Shown: positions 7,416 through 15,955 of the stretch, in pieces | Position numbering within the stretch: the stretch's first letter is position 1 | Layout: each line of letters opens with the position of its first letter | Assembly: GCA_934292805.1 (NCBI GenBank) | Contig: CAKQXQ010000031.1 | Span: 1 to 26,231, forward strand | Length of the DNA: 26,231 bases | Reading direction: 5' to 3' | Source: an uncultured Roseburia sp. | GTDB lineage: Bacteria > Bacillota > Clostridia > Lachnospirales > Lachnospiraceae | Position numbers and translations under genes: made by a program | The notes under the pieces: model-generated | The model's database searches: none | The model's input: the letters and a program-made list of their open reading frames with translations, nothing else | What the model was told of the DNA's origin: nothing

Positions 7416-8210
7416 TCACTGATCTTTTCGTTCTGTAAAATCAAATGAGCAGATATAAATTGGATTCTCGCCCTGCATCAGCTGGTATTCTCCAATCTGC
7501 TTTGCACGGGACACCTGTACGGAAATGATCTCAAGATTCGTGATCCTGTCATCTTTTTTTAACATGGCAATCTCACTTACCGTCTCAAGACTGATGGCAT
7601 CGACCACTACACGCATGGTTTTATTTTTCTCATATAAAACATCCAGAATTTCTCTTAATCTTCCACTGCTGCCTCCAATCAGAGCATGCGTCGGCGTTTC
7701 CTTCCTGTTTTCTTCCATAAGACAGTCCGGAGCCTCCCCTTCGATCACACAGATATTTGGCAATGCAAACTTTTCGATATTTTTTTTGATCAATTCCAAA
7801 GCCAGTGGTTTCTTCTCAACCGCATAAACCTGGATCTGTCCGCTTCTCTTTGCAATTTCTATTGCGATCGAGCCTGTTCCGCTCCCGATATCATAGCAGA
7901 CAGAATCTTTTTCCAGCTGTAATTTGCATATCGAAAGTGCACGTATCTCTTCTTTGGTCATTGGCACTTTATCACGAAGAAATTCTTCGTCACGGATTCC
8001 GCAGGTGACGGTCTGTTTCTCTTTTTCAGGATTTATAATAAGACATATATAAAGTCCTTCCTTCTCTACAAGTCTGCACTCTTTTGGTGAAAGTTCCTCT
8101 ATACATTCTTCCGGATAAGAAAGCTGATATCCTGTAAGGATCCTGCAGCTGTTCAGATGGTGATCCTGCAACAGGAGTCCAAGCTTTTGTACATCTGCTT
8201 TCCCTGACAT
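7416..8210 (-). CDS. cbiT: C-terminal part of CbiE fused to CbiT (cobalt-precorrin-6B C15-methyltransferase, decarboxylating)
   Basis: 264 residues from the first ATG after an in-frame TAG. Residues 1-70 are the end of a CbiE-type methyltransferase (MSGKADVQKLG, then LTGYQLSYPEE). CbiT begins near residue 72, with DEEFLRDKVPMTKEEIR and the SAM-binding motif YDIGSGTGSIAIE at about 106-118. CbiT methylates C15 and decarboxylates the ring C acetate of cobalt-precorrin-6B. The frame is open upstream only to TAG at 8228-8226 (giving KTFLL before the Met) and is the same frame as cbiJ-cbiE. The ATG has no good ribosome binding site, so independent initiation looks weak. The natural product was probably a single CbiJ-CbiE-CbiT chain. 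Domain identity is secure; the functional start is not. Confidence 0.85.
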   Translation of the reverse strand: MSGKADVQKLGLLLQDHHLNSCRILTGYQLSYPEECIEELSPKECRLVEKEGLYICLIINPEKEKQTVTCGIRDEEFLRDKVPMTKEEIRALSICKLQLEKDSVCYDIGSGTGSIAIEIAKRSGQIQVYAVEKKPLALELIKKNIEKFALPNICVIEGEAPDCLMEENRKETPTHALIGGSSGRLREILDVLYEKNKTMRVVVDAISLETVSEIAMLKKDDRITNLEIISVQVSRAKQIGEYQLMQGENPIYICSFDFTERKDQ

Positions 8211-8225
8211 AAGAAGAAATGTCTT

Positions 8226-8273
8226 CTATGAATAACGGATTTTTTCTATGAGATCTCCGGTCCATGTATCCTA
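8226..8273 (-). other. Two in-frame TAG codons interrupting cbiE
   Basis: On the minus strand TAG lies at 8273-8271 and again at 8228-8226, exactly 15 codons apart in one frame. The 14 codons between them read DTWTGDLIEKIRYS and fit a continuous CbiE: the upstream protein ends SIHGHSK and the downstream frame resumes KTFLLMSGKADV. No insertion or deletion is needed to join the two halves. Each TAG could be one substitution away from a sense codon such as CAG. Confidence 0.9.
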
Positions 8274-9446
8274 TTTGCTATGCCCATGTATGCTTAAAAT
8301 CGCAGCATCCTGATAACTATAGCCTGTTTTCGCCGCAAAATAGGAAACGGATGATAGTCCGGGATAAATCTGAACCCTACAGTCACTTCTTTCCTTCAGC
8401 TTCTCATATAATCTGCCACAGCCACTGTAAAAACCGGTGTCTCCGGAAAAAAGGATTGCTATCTTCGCCCCGGATCCTGACAGCTCCTCAAGCTTTGGTT
8501 CAATATCTTTCGCCAGATAATACGGATAACGGACCGCACACTCGTTTTTTGCTGATGCAAGCAGTCTCTTCGCTCCGAAAATATAATCAGCCTCCCGGAT
8601 TTTCTCTGATGCAGCAACAGTCAGTGTCTGCTCCTCACCCATTCCGATTCCGATAAGGGCAATCTCATTTTTTATGATATTTCCTGTAATTTCTGATATA
8701 AGACGACATACTCTGCCAAATGTATTGCCTGTATTTTGCTTTTCCGGATTTCCGATCACAAAGGTTTTGATCTCTTCCTGCTCTGCGGCCTTGATTTTCT
8801 CTAAGAATCCACCGGTTCTTCCGCTTTCTTTTGTGACAAGGCATCGGATATCAAACTGTCTGATAAGGGCACGGTTCATTTCTGTCGAAAAAGGTCCCTG
8901 CATGGCAATGATCTGTTTTCCGCAGATCCCGTTTTTTTCACAGAGTGCTATGCTTTCCATCCCAGGCAGCACACGGACAAACAGTCTGTCCTTAAGTGTT
9001 TCCTTTTCACTGTAAAATCCAAGATCTTTGCTTCCTGTTGTCAGCAGGATATTTCCCTCTGTTTCCATCAGTGCCTCTGCACATTCGGCTGCACTTTCAC
9101 AAAAAACCGTACCATTTTTTTCTGCTATCGTTCCTGTATCTCTTTGCAGACGGATGTATGGGATTTTTGTATCTATAAGACTTTCCCTGATATTTTCTGA
9201 AACAGCGGTAGCAAAAGGATGTGTTGCATCTACGACTGCTGCAAATTTATTTTCCTCTGTGAACTTTCGCATTTCCTCCGCATTCATTCTGCCTTTATGC
9301 ACAGTAACCTTATCCATCTGCGGCATTATGGTCTCTCCATATTCCGTTGCAACACACACGGTACAATAGATGCCGTTTTCTGCCAGCACCTGTGATAACA
9401 TACGTCCCTCTGTTGTTCCTGAAAAAATTAAAATCTGATCCTTCAT
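8271..9446 (-). CDS. cbiJ: Fused CbiJ (precorrin-6A reductase) and CbiE (C5-methyltransferase) N-terminal part
   Basis: 391 residues before a TAG. Residues 1-255 are CbiJ/CobK: ILIFSGTTEGR at the N-terminus, VVDATHPFA near 71-79, LLTTGSKDL near 134-142 and KESGRTGG near 206-213. This domain reduces (cobalt-)precorrin-6A with a nicotinamide cofactor. From about residue 260 (IALIGIGMG) to the end is a tetrapyrrole methylase of the CbiE type, with SGDTGFYSG and YPGLSSVSYFAA, which methylates C5. The chain stops after ILSIHGHSK, before the last part of the CbiE fold, which continues in the same frame in the following CDS. GGAG lies seven bases before the ATG; the gene starts 45 bp after cbiH. The fusion itself looks natural; the TAG is the oddity. 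Confidence 0.9.
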   Translation of the reverse strand: MKDQILIFSGTTEGRMLSQVLAENGIYCTVCVATEYGETIMPQMDKVTVHKGRMNAEEMRKFTEENKFAAVVDATHPFATAVSENIRESLIDTKIPYIRLQRDTGTIAEKNGTVFCESAAECAEALMETEGNILLTTGSKDLGFYSEKETLKDRLFVRVLPGMESIALCEKNGICGKQIIAMQGPFSTEMNRALIRQFDIRCLVTKESGRTGGFLEKIKAAEQEEIKTFVIGNPEKQNTGNTFGRVCRLISEITGNIIKNEIALIGIGMGEEQTLTVAASEKIREADYIFGAKRLLASAKNECAVRYPYYLAKDIEPKLEELSGSGAKIAILFSGDTGFYSGCGRLYEKLKERSDCRVQIYPGLSSVSYFAAKTGYSYQDAAILSIHGHSK

Positions 9447-9491
9447 CTTTTTTCTCCGGTCAAAAATTTGCTGTTTCCGTAATGATTCCTT

Positions 9492-10226
9492 TTAGATGTT
9501 GTACCCTCTCGGTGTCACTAATTTTCCATCTATGATCTTTGTTCTTGAATTACCGATAAATACGGTTGTAAACATGTTTACCTGGCGTTCCTTCAGTTCC
9601 TCGAGCCGGCAGGTTGTCGCTTTTGTATTGTCCCTTCCGATATTTTCCACATATCCGCAGGCTCTCTCTGGCTCAACACCATTTTTTAACAGAATATCAC
9701 AGGCTCTCTTAAGATAATCTGCACGATTGTGGCTGGACGGATTATATATTGCCATACAGAAGTCTCCCATAGCTGCCGCTGCAAGCCTTTTTTCGATCAG
9801 ATCCCATGGGGTCATAAGATCACTTAAACTGATCACACAATAGTCATGATTTAATGGTGCTCCAAGCACTGCAGCACCGCTGTTTGCTGCTGTAATGCCA
9901 GGGACTACGACCAGTTCACAGTCTTTGTGAGTCTCTGACATTTCATAAAGAAGCGAAGCCATTCCGTATACACCGGCATCTCCGCTGCACACCATGGAAA
10001 CTGTCATTCCTTTCTCTGCCTCTTCAAAACACATCTCGCAGCGTCTGACCTCCTGCTTCATTGGAGTTGAAAGGAATTCTTTTTCCTGGTATTTATCTCC
10101 AAGCAGCTTTAAATACACTGGATATCCGACGATCACATCACTTTCTCTTAATGCGGCATCTGCCTGTGGTGTCATCATTTCTTCTGTTCCCGGTCCCATT
10201 CCGATAATATAAATTCTATTTTTCAT
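9492..10226 (-). CDS. cbiH: Cobalt-precorrin-3B C17-methyltransferase (ring contraction) CbiH
   Basis: A 244-residue tetrapyrrole methylase. RIYIIGMGPG at the N-terminus is the first SAM loop, followed by VIVGYPVYLKL, MVCSGDAGVYGMA and PGITAANSGAAVLGAPLNHDYCVISLSDL, which is typical of CobJ/CbiH (quoted here as adjoining pieces). The enzyme methylates C17 and contracts the macrocycle using S-adenosylmethionine in the cytoplasm. ATG at 10226 was chosen over a TTG one codon earlier; AAAGGAG lies ten bases before it. The start overlaps the last 11 bases of cbiG, which suggests translational coupling. Confidence 0.95.
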   Translation of the reverse strand: MKNRIYIIGMGPGTEEMMTPQADAALRESDVIVGYPVYLKLLGDKYQEKEFLSTPMKQEVRRCEMCFEEAEKGMTVSMVCSGDAGVYGMASLLYEMSETHKDCELVVVPGITAANSGAAVLGAPLNHDYCVISLSDLMTPWDLIEKRLAAAAMGDFCMAIYNPSSHNRADYLKRACDILLKNGVEPERACGYVENIGRDNTKATTCRLEELKERQVNMFTTVFIGNSRTKIIDGKLVTPRGYNI

Positions 10227-11229
10227 CAATCCGATACTCCTTTGTCAGTTCTTTTTCAAATTTCCAGTCATATTTTGCGATCGCGATCGTCATTCCATCC
10301 TCTGCCTGTTTCCTTAGTATGATCCTTCCTGTTTCTCCTGCTGCTTTTAAAGCTGCACGCTCACAGACATTATCCACTCCTGTCTTTTCCTTCACAAAAG
10401 AAGAACCGGTAAAATCTCCTTCCACCTGCAAAAGCTCTTCAGCAGAATATGTCACGAACGGAATACGGTTTGCGGCACAGAATCTTATGAGTCCTTCCTC
10501 ATTTTTCTTAAGATCAATGGATGCGACATATCGCACCTGATTTTGTTCTATCCCTGTCTGTTTCAGCCATTTGCAGATCAGTGTGTTTATCTCTTCAAAG
10601 CTTTTTCCTTTTTTGCAGCCAATCCCCAAAATGTACTCTTTTGGCATCAGTCCAAGCATTCCATGCTCTAAATCTGTTTTATCAGAAGAGATCACAATAT
10701 CTGCCATTTTTCCTTCCAGTATTTTGCCTGAAACTTTTGCGATCCCATCTCTGTTGCAAATGGTAAGTCCGCATTTTTTTGCAAAAACATCGACAGAAAA
10801 TGTATGATTTACATCCGTTGCAGTTGTAATAACCGGCACTGCCCCGATCAGCCTTGCAATTTCTCCTGCCAGTTCGTTAGCACCGCCCATATGACCGGAT
10901 AACAATGGGATTGCAAAAGTTCCTGCTTCATCCAGAACGACCACTGGACTGTCCGTCAGCTTGTCCATAACAAATGGTGCGATCAGCCGCACAGCGATTC
11001 CGCAGGCACCGATAAAGACTATGGCATTCTTTGCAAAAAACTGCTCCTTCGTCCATTCAGACAGACTCTGGTCGTTTCCGGATGTTTTTGTGTGATTGTC
11101 CTCTTTTTTTCGTTTTTCTATTGTAATAAGACTATAGTTTTCTGAAATCTGCGTATGTTCGAATGCCAGTTTTAACTTTTCTGCGAGTTCTGTCCCCTTA
11201 TCTGTAAAGGTAATGATACTGATATTCAT
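10216..11229 (-). CDS. cbiG: Cobalt-precorrin-5A hydrolase CbiG
   Basis: A 337-residue protein from the ATG at 11229 (MNISIITFTDKG). The longer open frame upstream overlaps cbiF with unrelated residues, so this start is preferred. The central region has IGACGIAVRLIAPF and LLSGHMGGANELA, hallmarks of CbiG. The C-terminal CbiG domain starts near YILGIGCKKGKS. The enzyme opens the delta-lactone of cobalt-precorrin-5A and releases acetaldehyde, the step specific to the anaerobic pathway. It ends in TAG, showing that this codon terminates translation here. It begins 16 bp after cbiF. Confidence 0.94.
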   Translation of the reverse strand: MNISIITFTDKGTELAEKLKLAFEHTQISENYSLITIEKRKKEDNHTKTSGNDQSLSEWTKEQFFAKNAIVFIGACGIAVRLIAPFVMDKLTDSPVVVLDEAGTFAIPLLSGHMGGANELAGEIARLIGAVPVITTATDVNHTFSVDVFAKKCGLTICNRDGIAKVSGKILEGKMADIVISSDKTDLEHGMLGLMPKEYILGIGCKKGKSFEEINTLICKWLKQTGIEQNQVRYVASIDLKKNEEGLIRFCAANRIPFVTYSAEELLQVEGDFTGSSFVKEKTGVDNVCERAALKAAGETGRIILRKQAEDGMTIAIAKYDWKFEKELTKEYRIDEK

Positions 11230-11245
11230 CCGTTTTGGCCTCTTG

Positions 11246-12007
11246 TTATGATTCTTTGATTTTCCGGAATTCTGTTTCAAAATCTGCTGCATAGAGCCTT
11301 GACTTTTCATAATTCTGATGTGCAACGATATCTCCGACAATGATCAGTGCTGTTTTTGTAATATTGTGGCTCTTTGCTGTTTCTTCCAGCTGACCGACCG
11401 TGCAAAGATATGCCTCCTCTTCCGGCCATGTCGCCTTGTATACAATTGCTGCAGGCGTATCCTTTTTATATCCCCCTGCGATCAGTCTTCTGCTAAGCTC
11501 TTCAAGCATACCTGTACTCAGATAAATTGCCATGGATGCCTGATGTGATGCAAAACTTTCAATGCTCTCTTTTTCCGGTACTTTTGTTCTGCCTTCCATT
11601 CTTGTAATGATAAGAGACTGTGACACTTCCGGAAGCGTATACTCAAGATTTAATGATGCTGCAGCTCCAAAGCAGGCACTCACTCCCGGGCAGCTCTCAT
11701 ATAGGATCCCTTTTTCATCCAAAATATCCATCTGCTCACGAATGGCTCCATAAATACTCGGCTCTCCTGTATGGAGGCGTACCGTTATGAGATTTCTTTT
11801 CCAGGCATCTTCCATGACAGCGATCACTTCCTCTAATGTCATATACGCACTGTTATGAATTTCACAATCTTCCCTGCAATAATCCAAAAGCTCCGGATTC
11901 ACAAGAGATCCGGCATAGATCACAACATCCGCCTCTTTTAACAGACGCATGCCACGGACTGTGATAAGATCTGCCGCTCCGGGTCCCGCTCCTACAAAAT
12001 AAACCAT
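11246..12007 (-). CDS. cbiF: Cobalt-precorrin-4 C11-methyltransferase CbiF
   Basis: A 253-residue tetrapyrrole methylase of family-typical length. It starts MVYFVGAGPGAADLITVRG and has VVIYAGSLVNPELL, LHTGEPSIYGAI and CPGVSACFGAAASLNLEYTL, all diagnostic of CobM/CbiF. It transfers a methyl group from SAM to C11 of cobalt-precorrin-4. A strong TAGGAGGT site lies eight bases before the ATG. The gene follows cbiD by 28 bp and precedes cbiG by 16 bp. Confidence 0.96.
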   Translation of the reverse strand: MVYFVGAGPGAADLITVRGMRLLKEADVVIYAGSLVNPELLDYCREDCEIHNSAYMTLEEVIAVMEDAWKRNLITVRLHTGEPSIYGAIREQMDILDEKGILYESCPGVSACFGAAASLNLEYTLPEVSQSLIITRMEGRTKVPEKESIESFASHQASMAIYLSTGMLEELSRRLIAGGYKKDTPAAIVYKATWPEEEAYLCTVGQLEETAKSHNITKTALIIVGDIVAHQNYEKSRLYAADFETEFRKIKES

Positions 12008-12035
12008 CTTCTTCTACCTCCTACTCATTATCATT

Positions 12036-13211
12036 CTAATTTTTTTGACCGCCCTGTTTTAAACTATTTAAGAAACTCTCTGCCCCATCTGACTTTGCCA
12101 GTTCTCCAAAATCGTTAGAATACAGAATGACTTCGATCTGCATTTTCCCAGCGGCACGCTTGTTCATATAAAAGCATATTTTCTTTAACAAATCCTGCAT
12201 GACAGCTTCTTTTTTCCCACAGGCATCCAGTTTTCTTATTGCCTCTTCCGTCGTAACACACTGTAAGATATCTTCTAAGACCGCATAAGGCACCTGATTT
12301 TTCACGGCTGCTGCCGTTAAAATCTCCATTCTGCAGTCTCCTTCTCTGGAATGCGTATTCATCATTCCTCCTGCTACTTTCACAAGCTTTCCGATATGTC
12401 CGGTAAACAGCATTTTCGGAAATCCTATTTCAATTGCCATATCGATCGTGTCTCCGACAAAATTGCTGCACTTCACGCTTTGATCCAGATCATACTGATA
12501 GGTTCTTTTCATATAATCCAATCCGTAATTTCCCGGTGATATAGCTGCAATCTCATACCCCTGTGCCTTTTTCTGATTTAATTCCACGCGGATCGTATCG
12601 AGGAGAGCCTGTGCACTCATCGGTTCCACGATGCCGGATGTTCCCAAGATGGAAATACCTCCTATAATGCCGAGTCTTGGATTAAATGTCTGTTCTGCAA
12701 GCCGTTCTCCTTCCGGTACTGATATGATAATATCCAGGTCTCCGGAAAAATCTGTAAGCGTACATACCTCCTGTACCTCTTTTGTTATCATCTCTCTTGG
12801 GACATGATTGATCGCCGCATTTCCGACCGGCTGGTCTAGCCCGGGCTTCGTTACTCTTCCGACTCCTTTTCCGCCTTCAATAAAAATCCTGTTGTTTTTC
12901 TCCCGCAGCTTATTCTTTTCCGGAAATTCATCTTCCATTATTTTTTCACTGCTGGTACGAAAACGCACCGTGGAATAGATCAATGCACCTGTTGTAATGT
13001 CCGGATCGTCTCCGCCATCTTTTTCCACTGCACAGGTTACTTCCTGTTCTGTTCTGGTAATTTCAAGGATTTTGGCATGGAAAAGGATCCCTTTTGGCGT
13101 CATGATCGATATACTTTCTTTCTTATTGCCGGTTAAAAGCATATATGCTGCCGCCTTGGAAGCCGCTGCCGCACAGCTTCCGGTTGTAAAGCCATACCGC
13201 ATTGCCGTCAT
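12036..13211 (-). CDS. cbiD: Cobalt-precorrin-5B C1-methyltransferase CbiD
   Basis: A 391-residue CbiD. The N-terminus RYGFTTGSCAAAASKAA is the family signature, with KDGGDDPDITTGALI and ILGTSGIVEPMSAQAL further in. It methylates C1 during removal of the two-carbon fragment in the cobalt-early route. Two starts are possible: ATG at 13211, which overlaps the cbiC stop as ATGA, or ATG at 13202, three codons later, which has GAGGAAGG nine bases upstream and brings RYGFTTG next to the Met. The second seems slightly better. It ends in TAG. Confidence 0.95.
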   Translation of the reverse strand: MTAMRYGFTTGSCAAAASKAAAYMLLTGNKKESISIMTPKGILFHAKILEITRTEQEVTCAVEKDGGDDPDITTGALIYSTVRFRTSSEKIMEDEFPEKNKLREKNNRIFIEGGKGVGRVTKPGLDQPVGNAAINHVPREMITKEVQEVCTLTDFSGDLDIIISVPEGERLAEQTFNPRLGIIGGISILGTSGIVEPMSAQALLDTIRVELNQKKAQGYEIAAISPGNYGLDYMKRTYQYDLDQSVKCSNFVGDTIDMAIEIGFPKMLFTGHIGKLVKVAGGMMNTHSREGDCRMEILTAAAVKNQVPYAVLEDILQCVTTEEAIRKLDACGKKEAVMQDLLKKICFYMNKRAAGKMQIEVILYSNDFGELAKSDGAESFLNSLKQGGQKN

Positions 13212-13849
13212 CCTTCCTCTCTCAGTTCATATAAAAGTGCATTACAGATCGCAGCTGCCACATTACTTCCGCCTTTTCTGCCACGGTTGATAATATATGG
13301 CACGTCCGTTTTTATGATCAGTTCTTTTGCTGCTTCCACATTCACAAATCCAACCGGCACACCAATAATAAAAGCCGGCCGGTAGCTCCCATTCTGTATC
13401 ATCTCATATAGTTCTATCAATGCTGTCGGTGCATTCCCGATGGCGAAAATCACAGGTTTTTCTATACGGGAAGCTTTCTCCATGCTTACCGTTGCCCTTG
13501 TCACACCACGTTCCTTTGCGATTTTTGCCACATCTTCATCCGCCATAAAGCAGTGTGCCATGCCACCGTATTTTTCCAGTTCTTTTTTATTGATGCCGGC
13601 AAGTGCCATATTGGTATCTGTCACAATATCTGCACCGTTTTTTATAAGCTGCTTCGCCACAGCTATGGCATGCTTTGAATAAGTCATCGTTTCCGCATAT
13701 TCAAAATCTGCACTTGTATGAATCGCACGTTTTGTGACCATTTCCTGCTCTTTTGGAATTGTGATCCCTTTTTCTTCCAATTCTTTTGTAATAATCGCAA
13801 AGCTTCTCTTTTCTATATCCTGTGGTCTGACATACTCAATATTTTCCAT
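13208..13849 (-). CDS. cbiC: Cobalt-precorrin-8 methylmutase CbiC
   Basis: A 213-residue protein starting MENIEYVRPQDIEKRSF. RAIHTSADFEYA contains the active-site His that moves the C11 methyl to C12, and VTDTNMALAGI and FIIGVPVGFVNVEAAK follow, all typical of CbiC/CobH. The product is cobyrinic acid. The ATG at 13849 was chosen because CAGGAG stands six bases upstream and the preceding cobD stop ends one base before; an earlier ATG at 13867 would overlap cobD. The TGA overlaps the first possible cbiD ATG. Confidence 0.95.
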   Translation of the reverse strand: MENIEYVRPQDIEKRSFAIITKELEEKGITIPKEQEMVTKRAIHTSADFEYAETMTYSKHAIAVAKQLIKNGADIVTDTNMALAGINKKELEKYGGMAHCFMADEDVAKIAKERGVTRATVSMEKASRIEKPVIFAIGNAPTALIELYEMIQNGSYRPAFIIGVPVGFVNVEAAKELIIKTDVPYIINRGRKGGSNVAAAICNALLYELREEG

Positions 13850-13850
13850 C

Positions 13851-14897
13851 TCATACTCCTGTTTCACATAGCTCTCTTAATGCAGATATCAGTTTTTCAT
13901 TCTCCTGTCTGCTTTTCACTGCGATCCTGTAGTATCCGTCTGTAAGTCCTTTATAATTTCTGCAGTCACGTATCAATATTTTCTTCTGTAACAAGTCAGA
14001 ATAAAGAGCTCTCTTAGACCTTAGCAGCAGAAAATCCGCCTCACCCGGATAAACAGTGATTCCTGTCTGCGACAGAGCTTCTTTCAGCCACGCACGTTCT
14101 TTTTCAATAAAATCAATCGTTCTGTGGCAATATTCCTCTTCTTCTAATGCCGCTGCCCCTGCAGCCTGTGCGATCGTTGAAATATTCCATTCCGGCAGAT
14201 GCAATTTGATACGTTCTGTAAGCTCCTTATTCCCACAGAACAGAAATCCAAGACGGACTCCCGGAATGGCATATAGCTTTGTAAAGGCCTTCACAACAAT
14301 GACATTCTGATATTCTTTTAAATCATGCCGCTCAAAAAATCCTGCTTTTTTTGTGAATTCTATAAAACATTCATCCAAAACAACTATGATATTCTTTTCC
14401 CTGCATTTTTCACAGATTTTATCTAACAAGACATCATCCAGTACATTTCCGACCGGATTATTCGGATCTGCAAGAAAAAGAAGATCTACATCTTCTGTCA
14501 GTTCCAAAAGAATATCCTCTGTCAGGCAAAATCCATCTTCTTCTTTCATTTTATAATATATAATGTCTGCCCTGGTTGCCTCCGCTGCTTTTTCATAACC
14601 ATAGAAGGAAGGAACCGGGAGCAGTATCCTTTCCGGTCTTAAAGCATGGACAATCGCTACAAACAGTTCGGATGCTCCGTTCCCAGGCAGGATATTCACT
14701 TTGCTTATCCGGTATTTTTTACTGATCTTTGAAATTAATTCTGTATTTTCAATATCCGGATAATGCTCACATTGTTCAATGGCCTCATGCATTGCACTTT
14801 TTACTTTTTCCGGTATTCCAAACGGATTGACATTGACCGAAAAATCCAGTTCTATCTCATTCCGGTAAATATCGCCACCATGTATCGCAGAATACAT
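13851..14897 (-). CDS. cobD: L-threonine-O-3-phosphate decarboxylase CobD
   Basis: A 348-residue PLP enzyme of the class I aminotransferase fold. It begins MYSAIHGGDIYRNEIELDFS; LADPNNPVGN and the PLP lysine in AFTKLYAIPGVRLGF (about Lys207) are clear. It makes (R)-1-amino-2-propanol phosphate, the linker that CbiB attaches to cobyrate. The start at 14897 is preferred to 14912 because GGAGG lies eight bases before it. It stands directly after cbiB, so linker synthesis and attachment genes are adjacent. A histidinol-phosphate aminotransferase is a distant alternative, but the context argues for CobD. Confidence 0.93.
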   Translation of the reverse strand: MYSAIHGGDIYRNEIELDFSVNVNPFGIPEKVKSAMHEAIEQCEHYPDIENTELISKISKKYRISKVNILPGNGASELFVAIVHALRPERILLPVPSFYGYEKAAEATRADIIYYKMKEEDGFCLTEDILLELTEDVDLLFLADPNNPVGNVLDDVLLDKICEKCREKNIIVVLDECFIEFTKKAGFFERHDLKEYQNVIVVKAFTKLYAIPGVRLGFLFCGNKELTERIKLHLPEWNISTIAQAAGAAALEEEEYCHRTIDFIEKERAWLKEALSQTGITVYPGEADFLLLRSKRALYSDLLQKKILIRDCRNYKGLTDGYYRIAVKSRQENEKLISALRELCETGV

Positions 14898-14943
14898 CCT
14901 ATCTTCCTCCATTTCAGGTCTGGCAAAACTTTATTGCACTTTG

Positions 14944-15921
14944 TTATCTGCAAAATATCCAAAGAATGATCAGGCAGATTGCTTCACATATAAAAGCTGT
15001 CGCATATAAAAGACGGTTTGCCCGCTTAATATCCTCCGCTTCCACCGGTCTTTTTTCGTCTCCTATAAACGGTTTTTCCACAATTTTACCAAAGTAGCTT
15101 GCGTTTCCTGCAAGCCTTATTCCAAGTGCTCCGGCACATACTGCCTCTGTCTGTGCAGAATTCGGGCTTGCATGCTTATAGCGGTCCCTTTTATAAATAT
15201 ACCATGCATGCTTTGCGTCAAAGTCCCTGTCACAGAAAAAGCAGGCGATCACCATAAGCACTGCACTGATCCTTGCCGGAATAAAATTGACAATATCATC
15301 CAGCTTTGCCGCTGCCCTGCCAAAATACAGGTATCTGTCATTTTTATATCCAACCATGGAATCCATTGTGTTTACTGCTTTGTAAAAAAATCCTAAGACA
15401 GGTCCGCCGATCGCTGTGTAAATCATAGGAGCGATCACTCCGTCTGACGTATTCTCTGCCACTGTCTCGATTGCAGCTTTCGCAACCCCGGTCTCATCCA
15501 GACATTGGGTATCTCTTCCGACGATCATGGAAACTGCTTTTTTTGAAGCATCCAGGTCTCCCTTTTTCAATTCCCTGTAAACTTTCATGCTCTCTGTTCT
15601 CAGACACTTTGTTGCAAGGATCTGATACGTCATAATACTCTCAATAAGAACTCCGGCATACGGATGCAGTCTGTATGCAGTGGATAAGATTGCTGCTGTT
15701 ACAAATACTGTCACTGTCAGGACTGTCACGACAAGCAGGACACCTCTTATCTTCTCCTGTTTTGGCGTTGCATTTTTCTCTGTTCTGTTCCCTCTCAGTC
15801 TCTTTTCCATGAAGCTGATGCCATTCCCGATCAGACGGATCGGATGGGGCAGCCAGTAAGGATCTCCAAACATCAGATCCAGCAGAAATCCTGCAAATGT
15901 TGCGATCATATGATAAATCAT
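14944..15921 (-). CDS. cbiB: Adenosylcobinamide-phosphate synthase CbiB
   Basis: A 325-residue integral membrane protein. FAGFLLDLMFGDPYWLPHPIRLIG at the N-terminus (given here from about residue 9) is the CbiB signature, with VAENTSDGVIAPMIYTAIGG and NFIPARISAVLM following. About four or five hydrophobic segments are visible. It joins aminopropanol phosphate to adenosylcobyric acid. AGGAG lies ten bases before the ATG. It follows cobC by 34 bp. Confidence 0.95.
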   Translation of the reverse strand: MIYHMIATFAGFLLDLMFGDPYWLPHPIRLIGNGISFMEKRLRGNRTEKNATPKQEKIRGVLLVVTVLTVTVFVTAAILSTAYRLHPYAGVLIESIMTYQILATKCLRTESMKVYRELKKGDLDASKKAVSMIVGRDTQCLDETGVAKAAIETVAENTSDGVIAPMIYTAIGGPVLGFFYKAVNTMDSMVGYKNDRYLYFGRAAAKLDDIVNFIPARISAVLMVIACFFCDRDFDAKHAWYIYKRDRYKHASPNSAQTEAVCAGALGIRLAGNASYFGKIVEKPFIGDEKRPVEAEDIKRANRLLYATAFICEAICLIILWIFCR

Positions 15922-15955
15922 ATCTTTTGTACTCCTGTTTATGTAATAAGAATCT

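Noticed and set aside
8211..8270. Frameshift between cbiJ-cbiE and cbiT
   Set aside because: The distance is exactly 20 codons, both halves share one frame, and the intervening residues fit CbiE; only the two TAG codons interrupt it.
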